Notes under the pieces: model-generated
The model's input: only the letters and a program-made list of their open reading frames with translations
What the model was told of the DNA's origin: nothing
The model's database searches: none
In this document: piece after piece, positions 18,241 to 26,004 of the stretch
Layout: each line of letters opens with the position of its first letter
Position numbering within the stretch: the first letter of the stretch is position 1
Translations under genes and position numbers: made by a program
NCBI GenBank assembly: GCA_902516465.1
Contig: CABXZD010000001.1
Coordinates: 1 to 64,000 of the forward strand
Reading direction: 5' to 3'
Origin: an uncultured Pelagibacteraceae bacterium
GTDB lineage: Bacteria > Pseudomonadota > Alphaproteobacteria > Pelagibacterales > Pelagibacteraceae
Length of the DNA: 64,000 bases

Positions 18241-19192
18241 TAAAAGTTCTAAGATTTTTTTAGCAGGTCATAAAGGCCTTGTTGGAGGAGCGATTTTAAG
18301 AAAGTTGAAATTAAGTGGATATAAAAATATAATTACAATTTCAAAAAAAAAATTAGATTTAAGAGATCAAAAAAAAGTTTTCCTCTTTATTAAAAAAAAA
18401 AAACCTCAAATTATAATTAATGCAGCAGCTACAGTCGGTGGTATTGTGGCTAATAATAGCTTTAGAGCAGATTTTATTTACAACAATATTTCTATTCAAA
18501 GTAATTTAATTTATTCAGCTTTTAAAAATAATATTAAAAATTTGATATTCTTGGGTTCAAGCTGTGTTTATCCAAGAGAATGTAAACAACCAATTAAAGA
18601 GGAGTATTTACTTTCTGGATACCTAGAAAAAACCAATGAACCTTATGCTATAGCTAAAATTTCAGGGATAAAAATGTGCGAAAGTTTCAATCATCAGTAT
18701 AAGACTAGTTATATATGTTTGATGCCATGCAATACATTTGGTCCTAATGATAATTATGATTTAAAAACATCTCATTTTTTTCCAGCTTTAATAAGAAAAA
18801 TTATTGAAGCCACGAAACAAAAAAAAAAATCAATTACACTTTGGGGCACAGGAAAAGTAAAAAGAGAATTGGTATATGTAGATGATGTTGCGGATGCCTG
18901 TATATTCTTTATGAAAAAAAAAACTAAACATTCATTAATTAATATCGGAAGTGAAGATGAACAAACTATTGCAACTTTTGCAAAATTAATTGCTAAAAAA
19001 ATCAAATCAAAAATTAAGATTAAATTTGATAAAAATGTTAAAATGAATGGTACACCTAGGAAAATTCTAAATTGTTCACTAGCAAGATCTTATGGATGGC
19101 GTAAAAAAATTAGTTTTGATAAAGCTTTAGATTTGACAATTGAAGATTTCTTGAAAAACAAAAAATATAAAAAAATAAAATCTTATAACTGA
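18233..19192 (+). CDS. fcl: GDP-L-fucose synthase
   Basis: This bifunctional 3,5-epimerase/4-reductase turns the product of Gmd into GDP-L-fucose. The 319-residue length fits. Evidence includes the cofactor loop LAGHKGLVGGAILRKL near residue 9, the AATVGGIVANN segment near 65, the catalytic LGSSCVYPRECKQPI near 104 and YAIAKISGIKMC near 137, and CNTFGPNDNYD near 164. It overlaps gmd by 8 bases, giving a complete two-step GDP-fucose pathway, so fucose or a fucose derivative is probably part of the surface glycan. Confidence 0.95.
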   Translation: MINKSSKIFLAGHKGLVGGAILRKLKLSGYKNIITISKKKLDLRDQKKVFLFIKKKKPQIIINAAATVGGIVANNSFRADFIYNNISIQSNLIYSAFKNNIKNLIFLGSSCVYPRECKQPIKEEYLLSGYLEKTNEPYAIAKISGIKMCESFNHQYKTSYICLMPCNTFGPNDNYDLKTSHFFPALIRKIIEATKQKKKSITLWGTGKVKRELVYVDDVADACIFFMKKKTKHSLINIGSEDEQTIATFAKLIAKKIKSKIKIKFDKNVKMNGTPRKILNCSLARSYGWRKKISFDKALDLTIEDFLKNKKYKKIKSYN

Positions 19193-19202
19193 TTTAAATT
19201 TA

Positions 19203-20081
19203 ATGAAAAATATAATTATTGTTACTGGAGGCGCTGGGTTTATAGGCTCGAATCTAATTGAACAATTAGTTAATAAAACTAAATTTAATATTATCAGTAT
19301 TGATAATTACTCCTCTGGTTCTAAAAAAAATCACCTTAAAAATAAAAGAGTCAAGTATTTAAATTCTCATACAAAAGATATTGCTACAATATTAAAAAGA
19401 TATAAAAAAAATATAGACTCCCTATTTCATTTTGGTGAGTTTGCTAGAATCTATCAAAGCTTTTTAAAAATGAATGAATGTATTAGTTCTAATACAGTTG
19501 GTTCACATGAAGTATTTAATTTCTGTTTATCAAATAAAATAAGACTTATCTATTCAGCTACATCAGCTAGTATCGGCAATAAAGGAAACGACAAAAACTT
19601 ATCACCGTATGCTTTTACAAAAGCTAAAAATCTTGAAATGTTAGAGAATTTAAAACTTTGGTTTGGTTTTAAATTTGAGATAGTTTATTTTTATAATGTT
19701 TATGGACCAAAACAAATCAAAAGTGGAAATATGGCAACAGTAATTGGAATATTTGAAAATCAATACAAAAATAAAATACCACTCACTGTTGTAAAACCTG
19801 GAAATCAATCACGAAGATTTACTCATGTATCAGATACAATAGATGCATGTTTTTTTGCTTGGAGAAAAAGAAAGTGCCGTCATTACAGTATTGCTAATAA
19901 AAAAAGCCATACTATTTTACAGGTCGCAAAAATGTTTAAAACAAAGATAGAATTTTTACCTCCTCGAAGAGGTGAAAGGTATGCCTCAGCTTTAACAAAC
20001 ATGAATTTGTCTAATAAAGTTTATAAAATGTTTGGTAAAATTCAGTTGTCTAATTATGTATCGAATTTATTGAGAAATTAG
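19203..20081 (+). CDS. Extended SDR nucleotide-sugar epimerase/dehydratase
   Basis: This 292-residue protein has the NAD loop VTGGAGFIGSNLIEQL at the N-terminus, SIDNYSSG near residue 34, and the catalytic Tyr-x3-Lys as YAFTKAKNLEML near residue 138, then FYNVYGPKQ near 165. It looks like the UDP-glucose 4-epimerase side of the family, and is slightly short (usual about 310-340). It may make a second UDP-sugar for the glycan. It is the last protein gene of the island, 10 bases after fcl and 55 bases before the 5S rRNA gene. Confidence 0.85.
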   Translation: MKNIIIVTGGAGFIGSNLIEQLVNKTKFNIISIDNYSSGSKKNHLKNKRVKYLNSHTKDIATILKRYKKNIDSLFHFGEFARIYQSFLKMNECISSNTVGSHEVFNFCLSNKIRLIYSATSASIGNKGNDKNLSPYAFTKAKNLEMLENLKLWFGFKFEIVYFYNVYGPKQIKSGNMATVIGIFENQYKNKIPLTVVKPGNQSRRFTHVSDTIDACFFAWRKRKCRHYSIANKKSHTILQVAKMFKTKIEFLPPRRGERYASALTNMNLSNKVYKMFGKIQLSNYVSNLLRN

Positions 20082-20104
20082 ATTAAAAAAACGATAATTC
20101 ATTG

Positions 20105-20132
20105 TTTACAATAATTTTTAATCAAGTATAAA
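20105..20132 (+). promoter_or_regulatory. Candidate promoter of the 5S rRNA gene
   Basis: TTTACA at 20105-20110 and TATAAA at 20127-20132 are 16 bases apart, matching sigma-70 boxes at five of six positions each. The start of transcription would fall about 5 to 8 bases later, right at the 5S gene. Because the 5S gene here is detached from 16S and 23S, it needs a promoter of its own, which supports the reading. In DNA this AT-rich, chance matches are common. Confidence 0.45.
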
Positions 20133-20136
20133 ACTA

Positions 20137-20254
20137 CCGCCGGTGATTATTGCGAAGGTGTTATACCCGATCCCATTCCGAACTCGGAAGTCAAGCCCTT
20201 CTGCGCTGATGATACTTTGTCTTAAGACACGGGAAAGTAAGTCGTTGCCGGCAT
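20137..20254 (+). rRNA. rrf: 5S ribosomal RNA
   Basis: The roughly 118-base RNA is recognised by its terminal stem (GCCGG at 20139-20143 pairing with CCGGC at 20248-20252), the loop A/B core TACCCGATCCCATTCCGAAC, then CTCGGAAGTCAAG and a late GGGAAAGTAAGTCGTTGCC. There is no 23S gene on its left: surface-glycan genes adjoin it instead. This is the arrangement known in SAR11, where a hypervariable region separates 23S from 5S. The bL36 gene starts 12 bases after it with no terminator between. Confidence 0.93.
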
Positions 20255-20266
20255 TAATTTTATTAT

Positions 20267-20392
20267 ATGAAAATAAAAAGTTCTTTAAAGTCAGTAAAAA
20301 AAAGAGATTTAAATTCAAAACTCGTAAGAAGACGTGGTAGAGTTTACATAATAAACAAAATTAATCCTAAATTTAAAGCAAGACAAAAATAG
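20267..20392 (+). CDS. rpmJ: 50S ribosomal protein bL36
   Basis: This 41-residue basic protein reads [14 protein letters not shown] at the start, then [13 protein letters not shown] and NPKFKARQK. It matches the longer, zinc-free type of bL36 that lacks the four metal ligands. It is a small protein of the 50S subunit near the peptidyl-transferase side. The gene is too short for the usual ORF cut-off. It sits 12 bases after the 5S RNA, so it may share a transcript with the RNA of the same subunit. No clear Shine-Dalgarno is present. Confidence 0.92.
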   Translation: MKIKSSLKSVKKRDLNSKLVRRRGRVYIINKINPKFKARQK

Positions 20393-20397
20393 TTTTT

Positions 20398-20508
20398 ATG
20401 GATGATAAAAACCATAAAAATACCTGGAATAATTTTACAAAATTCGTTTTGTGGGGAACTGTCGCGGTTGTAACGATTTTAGTTCTAATGGCTATATTCT
20501 TATTGTAA
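20398..20508 (+). CDS. aa3-type cytochrome c oxidase subunit IV-like peptide
   Basis: This 36-residue peptide has a short charged N-terminus (MDDKNHKNTWNNFTKF) and one transmembrane helix (GTVAVVTILVLMAIFLL). The pattern WxxFxKxxxWGTVxVxxxLxLMAIFL is that of the small bacterial aa3-oxidase subunit IV family. In many alphaproteobacteria this gene sits just upstream of pntA, as it does here, with 9 bases between. It probably binds the oxidase in the inner membrane. Its contribution to activity is not known from sequence. Confidence 0.8.
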   Translation: MDDKNHKNTWNNFTKFVLWGTVAVVTILVLMAIFLL

Positions 20509-20517
20509 GTTTTTTTT

Positions 20518-21606
20518 ATGAAAATTGTTTCAGTTGCAGAAAATATAAATATTGAAAAAAGAGTTGCAATTACTCCTGAGATTGCAAAGAAATACAATTC
20601 AAATGGTTTTGAGGTTTCGTTAATAAAAAATTATGGAACACATTTAGGTTTCCGAGACGATGAATATATGGAGAACGGTGTTAAAATCATAAATGACAAC
20701 AAAGAGATATTATCAAGTGCTGACATAATTGTTCAACTAGGTTTGCTTTCAGATGAAAACTTTTCATATCTAAAAGAGAATCAAATTCTTATTGGAGTTT
20801 TAGATCCATTTTCAAATAAAAACAAACTAGATGATTTAAAAAAGAAAAAGATAAATATTTTTTCCTTAGAATTACTTCCAAGAATTACTAGAGCTCAGTC
20901 CATGGATATTTTATCATCCCAAGCAAACTTGGCAGGATACAAAGCTGTAATAGAGTCATTTTCAAATTTTGAAAAAGCTATTCCAATGATGATGACAGCA
21001 GCTGGCACAATTCCTGCAGCAAAAGTTTTAGTAGTTGGTGCTGGTGTAGCTGGCTTACAAGCTATAGCTACAGCAAAAAGAATGGGTGCAATGGTTTTTG
21101 CTACCGATGTTAGGATAGCCTCGAAGGAACAAGTTGAGAGTTTAGGTGGAAAATTCTTGACTGTAGAAGGTTCAGAAAATCAAGAGACCGAAGGTGGGTA
21201 CGCTAAAGAAACCTCTGAAGATTTTAAAAAAAAACAAGATGAGTTATTAGCTGAAACTTTAAAAAAAATTGATATCGTCATATGTACGGCATTAATACCT
21301 GGAAAAAAAGCTCCAGTTATTATCAAAGAGGAAATGATACAAAATATGAAATCTGGATCTATTATTTATGATTTAGCAGCCTCTCAAGGAGGTAATACTG
21401 CTTTCAGTGAAGTTGATAAGATAATTGATAAAAATGGAGTTAAAATTATGGGAGAAAAAAATATTCTTAACAAACTACCAACTTCTGCTTCAAATCTTTA
21501 TTCTAAAAATTTATATAACTTTGTTATAAACTTATATGACAATGAAAATAAAAAAATTAATATTAACTTAGAGGATGAAATAATTGAAAAAACTATGATT
21601 AAATAA
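20518..21606 (+). CDS. pntA: NAD(P) transhydrogenase subunit alpha, part 1 (NAD-binding domain I)
   Basis: This 362-residue cytoplasmic domain binds NAD(H) in the proton-translocating transhydrogenase. The N-terminus has EKRVAITPE near residue 14, the centre has LLPRITRAQSMD near 119, and the dinucleotide fold VLVVGAGVAGLQAIATAKRMG lies near residue 170. The alpha chain is split into two genes, as in Rhodospirillum and most alphaproteobacteria. With the other two subunits it makes NADPH from NADH using the proton gradient, important for an oligotroph. Confidence 0.96.
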   Translation: MKIVSVAENINIEKRVAITPEIAKKYNSNGFEVSLIKNYGTHLGFRDDEYMENGVKIINDNKEILSSADIIVQLGLLSDENFSYLKENQILIGVLDPFSNKNKLDDLKKKKINIFSLELLPRITRAQSMDILSSQANLAGYKAVIESFSNFEKAIPMMMTAAGTIPAAKVLVVGAGVAGLQAIATAKRMGAMVFATDVRIASKEQVESLGGKFLTVEGSENQETEGGYAKETSEDFKKKQDELLAETLKKIDIVICTALIPGKKAPVIIKEEMIQNMKSGSIIYDLAASQGGNTAFSEVDKIIDKNGVKIMGEKNILNKLPTSASNLYSKNLYNFVINLYDNENKKININLEDEIIEKTMIK

Positions 21607-21608
21607 TT

Positions 21609-21917
21609 ATGGAAATAGACCCTTTTATATTCAGATTAAGTATTTTTATATTATCCATTTTTGTTGGATATTATGTTGTATGGAGTGTAACACCATCTTT
21701 ACATACACCATTAATGTCTGTAACAAATGCTATATCATCAGTAATAATAGTTGGAGCGATTATAGCCGCTCTAGCAAATTCTGATGGAGAAGTTTTTTCA
21801 AATTCTAGTCTATTTGGTTTTTTAGCAATAACTTTGGCTGCAATAAATATTTTTGGTGGTTTTCTTGTAACCCAAAGAATGTTGGCAATGTATAAAAAGA
21901 AAAAAAAAGATAAATAA
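21609..21917 (+). CDS. pntAB: NAD(P) transhydrogenase subunit alpha, part 2 (membrane)
   Basis: This 102-residue membrane subunit has three to four hydrophobic helices. The family marks are GYYVVWSVTPSLHTPLMSVTNAISS near residue 20 (a conserved loop and helix) and FGGFLVTQRMLAMYKKK at the C-terminus. It begins two bases after the pntA stop and shares a base with the pntB start, so the three are one translational unit. It forms the proton channel with the membrane part of PntB. Confidence 0.95.
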   Translation: MEIDPFIFRLSIFILSIFVGYYVVWSVTPSLHTPLMSVTNAISSVIIVGAIIAALANSDGEVFSNSSLFGFLAITLAAINIFGGFLVTQRMLAMYKKKKKDK

Positions 21918-23314
21918 TGATTTCTGCAAACTTATCAGCAATATTCTATTTAATTTCGGGGGTTCTTTTCATACTTGCATTAAGAGGATTATCTTCACCA
22001 GAAACATCAAGACAAGGAAATTTTTTTGGAATAGTGGGAATGATAATTGCAATTTCAGTTACATTCTTAGCTGTAGGAAATTTTTCCACTGGCCTTTTAT
22101 ATGTTTTTGTTTTTTTATTAGTAGGTGGCAGTATTGGAGCTTTTATAGCTTACAAAATACCAATGACAGCAATGCCAGAATTAGTTGCTGGGTTTCATAG
22201 TTTAGTAGGCTTAGCAGCTGTTTTTGTTGCAATTTCAGCGTTTATAAATCCTGGTGCATTCAACCTTGGATCTCCAGGAAATATTAAACTTGCTAGTTTG
22301 ATAGAGATGTCAATTGGTGCAGCAGTAGGAGCAATTACTTTTTCAGGATCTGTTATTGCATTTTTAAAACTTCAAGGAATAATGTCTGGTTCGCCAATCA
22401 CTTTTAAAGGACAGCATATTTTAAATGCAATTATTCTTATCTCTATATTTGTTTTAACTTATTATCTGTGTGCAACACAGTCATCGAATTTATTTTGGAT
22501 ACTTATTGCAGTATCATTTTTAATTGGATTCTTGTTGATTATTCCAATTGGTGGAGCGGATATGCCAGTAGTAATATCTATGTTAAATTCTTACTCTGGT
22601 TGGGCAGCTGCAGGAATAGGATTTACTTTAGAAAATACTGCATTAATTATTACTGGAGCTCTTGTAGGTTCATCAGGGGCTATTTTATCTTACATAATGT
22701 GTAAAGGAATGAATCGATCATTCTTTAATGTTATTTTGGGAGGGTTTGGCGCTACAGAACAATCCAAATCAAATCAAAATAAAGAGCAAAAACCAGTTAA
22801 GAGTGGTAATGCGGATGACGCAGCTTTTTTAATGAAAAATGCCTCATCTGTAATTATTGTTCCTGGTTATGGTATGGCGGTTGCACAAGCTCAACATGCT
22901 TTAAGAGAAATGGTTGATGCTCTGAAGAAACTAGATGTTAAGGTATCTTACGCAATTCATCCAGTTGCAGGCAGAATGCCAGGCCACATGAATGTTCTTT
23001 TAGCGGAAGCAAACGTTCCCTATGACGAAGTTTTTGAACTAGATGAAATAAATAATGATTTCGCTAATGCTGATGTTGCTTATGTGATAGGAGCAAATGA
23101 CGTTACAAATCCGGTTGCAAAAACGGATCCCCAAAGCCCAATCTATGGCATGCCTGTATTAGATGTGGAAAAATGTAAGTCTGTTTTATTTGTTAAAAGA
23201 AGCTTGTCTGCAGGATACGCAGGTATTGATAATGATTTATTTTATAGAGACAATACTCTTATGCTATTTGCTGATGCAAAAAAAATGACGGAGGAAATAA
23301 TTAAAAGTTTATAG
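21917..23314 (+). CDS. pntB: NAD(P) transhydrogenase subunit beta
   Basis: This 465-residue subunit joins a membrane domain of about eight or nine helices to a C-terminal NADP(H)-binding domain. The membrane part has FHSLVGLAAVFVA near residue 93 and GGADMPVVISMLNSYSGWAA near 212. The soluble part starts near residue 300 with SVIIVPGYGMAVAQAQH, then IHPVAGRMPGHMNVLLAEA near 355 and the YVIGANDVTNPVA loop near 390. It completes the transhydrogenase encoded by the two genes before it. Confidence 0.96.
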   Translation: MISANLSAIFYLISGVLFILALRGLSSPETSRQGNFFGIVGMIIAISVTFLAVGNFSTGLLYVFVFLLVGGSIGAFIAYKIPMTAMPELVAGFHSLVGLAAVFVAISAFINPGAFNLGSPGNIKLASLIEMSIGAAVGAITFSGSVIAFLKLQGIMSGSPITFKGQHILNAIILISIFVLTYYLCATQSSNLFWILIAVSFLIGFLLIIPIGGADMPVVISMLNSYSGWAAAGIGFTLENTALIITGALVGSSGAILSYIMCKGMNRSFFNVILGGFGATEQSKSNQNKEQKPVKSGNADDAAFLMKNASSVIIVPGYGMAVAQAQHALREMVDALKKLDVKVSYAIHPVAGRMPGHMNVLLAEANVPYDEVFELDEINNDFANADVAYVIGANDVTNPVAKTDPQSPIYGMPVLDVEKCKSVLFVKRSLSAGYAGIDNDLFYRDNTLMLFADAKKMTEEIIKSL

Positions 23315-23372
23315 ATTAAAGCAAATAATTTTTTATGGGATATTTTTAAAAATTTGACTATAGAGACTACAA

Positions 23373-24065
23373 ATGACTAAAATATTTTGTGATATAGCTG
23401 ACATTAAAATAATCAAAAAATTCAATAAAAGAAAAATCGTAAAGGGTTTTACGACTAATCCTAGCTTGATTAGGAAAGCAGGTGCAAAAAATTATTCAGA
23501 ATATTGTAAAAATATTCTAAGGACTGTAAAAAAACCTATTTCATTTGAAGTGTTTGCTGATAGTGAAAAAAAGATAATTGATCAAGCACTATCAATAAAT
23601 AAATGGGGAAAAAACGTTTATGTAAAAATTCCGGTTACTAATTCAAAAGGAAAGTTTCTTGGCAAAGTAATAAAGAAACTTAATAGTGATAATATCAAAT
23701 TAAATATCACTGCAGTTTATACAGCAAAACAAACAAATAAAATTCTTAAAGTGATAAATAAAAAAACAAAATTAATAATATCAATTTTTGCTGGTAGAGC
23801 AGGAGATACTGGTAAAGACCCGGTACCTGAAATTAAAAAAAGTATTCTTTTAGCAAAAAAATTTAAAAACGTTCAAATTTTATGGGCAAGTGTGAGGGAA
23901 CCATATAACTATATTCAAGCGAAAAAGCTTGGATGCAGCATTATAACTGTTCCTCCAGCAACAATCCAAAAGATAGAGAAATTTGGAAAATCATTTAATC
24001 AGTTGACTATTGAGACAGTTAAAGCGTTTTTAATTGACAGTAAAAAATCAAGATTTAAAATTTAA
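23373..24065 (+). CDS. Transaldolase / fructose-6-phosphate aldolase family protein
   Basis: This 230-residue TIM-barrel protein is of the short transaldolase group. It has GFTTNPSLIRKAG near residue 25, the Schiff-base lysine in VYVKIPVTNSKG near 80, NITAVYTAKQ near 110, SIFAGRAGDTGKDP near 136 and ILWASVRE near 168. The short group covers both transaldolase and fructose-6-phosphate aldolase activity, which cannot be split here. Together with tkt on the other strand it would run the non-oxidative pentose phosphate pathway. It is convergent with the tRNA-fMet gene 5 bases away. Confidence 0.85.
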   Translation: MTKIFCDIADIKIIKKFNKRKIVKGFTTNPSLIRKAGAKNYSEYCKNILRTVKKPISFEVFADSEKKIIDQALSINKWGKNVYVKIPVTNSKGKFLGKVIKKLNSDNIKLNITAVYTAKQTNKILKVINKKTKLIISIFAGRAGDTGKDPVPEIKKSILLAKKFKNVQILWASVREPYNYIQAKKLGCSIITVPPATIQKIEKFGKSFNQLTIETVKAFLIDSKKSRFKI

Positions 24066-24070
24066 TATGT

Positions 24071-24147
<77 letters not shown>

Positions 24148-24153
24148 ATATAA

Positions 24154-24360
24154 TTAAATCCTATTTTTTAGTTTATTAAGCTTTTTAACTCTTTTAATAT
24201 TTTCTTGGAGAATTCTTTTCTTTTTTTCAGAGGGTTTTTCGTATGTATTTTTTAATTTAATAATTTTAAAAAAACCATCTCTTTGGAGTTTTCTTTTTAA
24301 AACTCTTAAAGCTTGTTCTACATTATTGTCTTTAACTTCTATTTTAATAACTACCTCCAA
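24154..24360 (-). CDS. rpsU: 30S ribosomal protein bS21
   Basis: This short basic protein carries the bS21 signature DNNVEQALRVLKRKLQRDGF followed by YEKPSEKKKR. The widest frame starts at TTG 24360 and gives 68 residues, but GGAGG at 24353-24357, a strong Shine-Dalgarno, would then lie inside the gene. An ATT at 24346-24348, five bases past GGAGG, would give 64 residues beginning MKIEVKDNNV, which aligns better with the family. An in-frame TGA lies upstream and no ATG, GTG is in a better place. bS21 acts in translation initiation on the 30S subunit. It ends just before tRNA-fMet. Confidence 0.9.
   Translation of the reverse strand: MEVVIKIEVKDNNVEQALRVLKRKLQRDGFFKIIKLKNTYEKPSEKKKRILQENIKRVKKLNKLKNRI
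24353..24357 (-). promoter_or_regulatory. Strong Shine-Dalgarno of rpsU that bears on the start codon
   Basis: The minus strand reads TTGGAGGTAGTTATT. GGAGG is a full Shine-Dalgarno core, rare in this window. It sits five bases upstream of ATT at 24346-24348 and overlaps the TTG at 24360, so it can only serve a start downstream of TTG. Confidence 0.6.
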
Positions 24361-24383
24361 AAAAAACGATAAGTATCATTTTT
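24359..24383 (-). terminator. Weak hairpin plus T-run ahead of rpsU, possible attenuator
   Basis: On the minus strand AATGAT, a four-base loop ACTT and ATCGTT can pair (one G-T), extended by flanking A-T pairs, and are followed by a run of T ending at the rpsU Shine-Dalgarno. This resembles a weak intrinsic terminator. It could limit read-through from trcR into rpsU or protect the rpsU transcript. The stem is mostly A-T, so chance is a real alternative. Confidence 0.3.
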
Positions 24384-24413
24384 GCAAATTTTTGTCTATA
24401 AATTTTATTATTA

Positions 24414-24992
24414 TCATTGAACTTTATTTAAGTTTTTAAGTTTTTCTTTTTCTTTTTTTTCTCTCTTAATTCTTCTTTCAGCTTTTTCTAGGGCCTCTAC
24501 TAAATCTTTTTGGCTAAAAAGATTTAAAGCTACAGGATCCTTTGGATTTAAATTATTATAATTCCAATAATTTTTATTTCTAATTGAACTAACTGAATTT
24601 TTAGTTATGCCGACTAACTTAGCTATTTGTGAGTCTTTCAATAAACTATGTTGCTTTATCAACCACAAAGCTGAATCAGGTTTGTCCTGTCTCTTAGAAA
24701 GAGGAATATATTTCTTAATTTTTTTTTCAGAATTTGATATTTCAATATCTGCACTCTGAATTTTAAGGGGTCTACTCTCGTCTTTAGAGGATAAATCAAT
24801 CTCTTCTCTAGATAATTGTCCAGATATTATGGGATTATAAGCCTTAATTCCCTTTGCAACCTCACCATCGGCGATACCTTGAATTTCTACCTCATGTAAA
24901 TTACAAAAATTTGCAATTTGCTTAAAAGTTAAAGTTGTGTTTTCTACAAGCCATACAGCAGTAGCTAAAGGCATTAAAGGCGCGTTAGACAT
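24414..24992 (-). CDS. trcR: Cell cycle transcriptional regulator TrcR (DUF1013)
   Basis: This 192-residue protein matches the alphaproteobacterial DUF1013/TrcR family: MSNAPLMPLATAVWLVENT at the start, then LTFKQIANFCNLHEVEIQGIADGEVA near residue 20 and a second helix-turn-helix-like half, SLLKDSQIAKLVGITKNSVSSIRN, near 115. In Caulobacter TrcR acts with the cell-cycle regulators. The C-terminus is a charged helix. It starts one base downstream of the rpmE stop, in the carbon-and-translation operon. Confidence 0.85.
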   Translation of the reverse strand: MSNAPLMPLATAVWLVENTTLTFKQIANFCNLHEVEIQGIADGEVAKGIKAYNPIISGQLSREEIDLSSKDESRPLKIQSADIEISNSEKKIKKYIPLSKRQDKPDSALWLIKQHSLLKDSQIAKLVGITKNSVSSIRNKNYWNYNNLNPKDPVALNLFSQKDLVEALEKAERRIKREKKEKEKLKNLNKVQ

Positions 24993-25223
24993 TTAATTTT
25001 TTTTATCTGATTTAAAATTTTGAAATTTTTTATTGAATTTACTTATTCTACCTTTATCCATTAATTTTTGTTTTCCCCCAGTCCAAGCAGAATGAGATTT
25101 TGGGTCAATCTCTAATTTTAATAAATCTCCCTTAGCCCCCCACGTCGATTTTGTCTCAAATTGAGAGCCATCTGTCATTTCTACTTTGATGGTGTGATAG
25201 TCTGGATGTAAGTTTTTTTTCAT
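24993..25223 (-). CDS. rpmE: 50S ribosomal protein bL31
   Basis: This 76-residue protein has the bL31 pattern [28 protein letters not shown] and [21 protein letters not shown]. It lacks the four cysteines of the zinc-binding form, as is usual for alphaproteobacteria. It bridges the subunits near the central protuberance. It lies between suhB and trcR in the minus-strand block; the trcR start follows its stop directly. Confidence 0.95.
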   Translation of the reverse strand: MKKNLHPDYHTIKVEMTDGSQFETKSTWGAKGDLLKLEIDPKSHSAWTGGKQKLMDKGRISKFNKKFQNFKSDKKN

Positions 25224-25258
25224 TTTGAGATTTATAGCAAAAGAATTTTCTAAAACAA

Positions 25259-25999
25259 TTAAAAGTTATCTAATTTTTTAAGTAATTTCGAGCTAATATT
25301 GGCACTTGAAGCAATAACTTTAATATTAATGTTATTATTTAGGTTGATTTCATTTATTGAACCTCCAGCTTCTTTAACAAGTATAATCCCAGCTGCGATA
25401 TCCCATAGGTTTAAATTTTTTTGAAAATATCCATCATATCTTCCTGAAGCAACGTAAGCCATATCCAAAGCTGCACAGCCTGATTTTCTAAGCGTTAAAT
25501 CTAAGTTTTTATTTATTTGGCCACCAGTTGCAAATAAACAATCATTAAGCAAATTTTTTTTTGAAACCCTAATTCTGTGGTTATTAAAAAAAGCACCTGA
25601 ATTTTTTTCAGCATAGAACATTTCATTTTTAATAGGATCAAATATTAATCCAGAAATAATTTCACCAGAAGATTTTAGTGCTATAGAAATTGCAAAATGG
25701 GGTATGCCATGTAAAAAATTTATTGTTCCGTCTATTGGATCTATAATCCATACGTTATTTTTATCTGTATTATTTTCAGAACCATCCTCTTCACTTATTA
25801 TTGAATAATTTGGTCTAGCTTTTTTTAATTCTTCAATAATTATTTTTTCTACTCTTCTGTCCGAGCTAGTAACAAAGTCTTTTGGTCCTTTTCTAGAGAC
25901 TTGTAAGTTTTCAATTTCACCAAAATCTCTAATAATTACTTTTGAAGCTTTTTCAGAAGCTTTGATCATTATATTCATATTTGGAGAAATTGAATTCAT
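25259..25999 (-). CDS. suhB: Inositol monophosphatase family protein (SuhB-like)
   Basis: This metal-dependent phosphatase of about 246 residues has the family motifs: the SEEDGSE metal site near residue 67, [19 protein letters not shown] near 82, and the late [16 protein letters not shown] near 200. The ATG at 25999 is chosen because the family begins at about MNSISP; a TTG at 26008 in the same frame would add three residues and overlap the efp stop. Besides inositol phosphate, SuhB acts in rRNA transcription antitermination in E. coli. It follows efp closely. Confidence 0.9.
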   Translation of the reverse strand: MNSISPNMNIMIKASEKASKVIIRDFGEIENLQVSRKGPKDFVTSSDRRVEKIIIEELKKARPNYSIISEEDGSENNTDKNNVWIIDPIDGTINFLHGIPHFAISIALKSSGEIISGLIFDPIKNEMFYAEKNSGAFFNNHRIRVSKKNLLNDCLFATGGQINKNLDLTLRKSGCAALDMAYVASGRYDGYFQKNLNLWDIAAGIILVKEAGGSINEINLNNNINIKVIASSANISSKLLKKLDNF

Positions 26000-26004
26000 T
26001 CTAA

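Noticed and set aside
20118-20340. Two open frames across the 5S rRNA (plus and minus strand)
   Set aside because: They lie over the 5S gene and rpmJ in other frames, and their products show no family pattern; the RNA and bL36 explain the sequence.
23355-23372. TTGACT before the transaldolase gene as a -35 box
   Set aside because: Only about 15 bases remain to the ATG and no -10 box fits.
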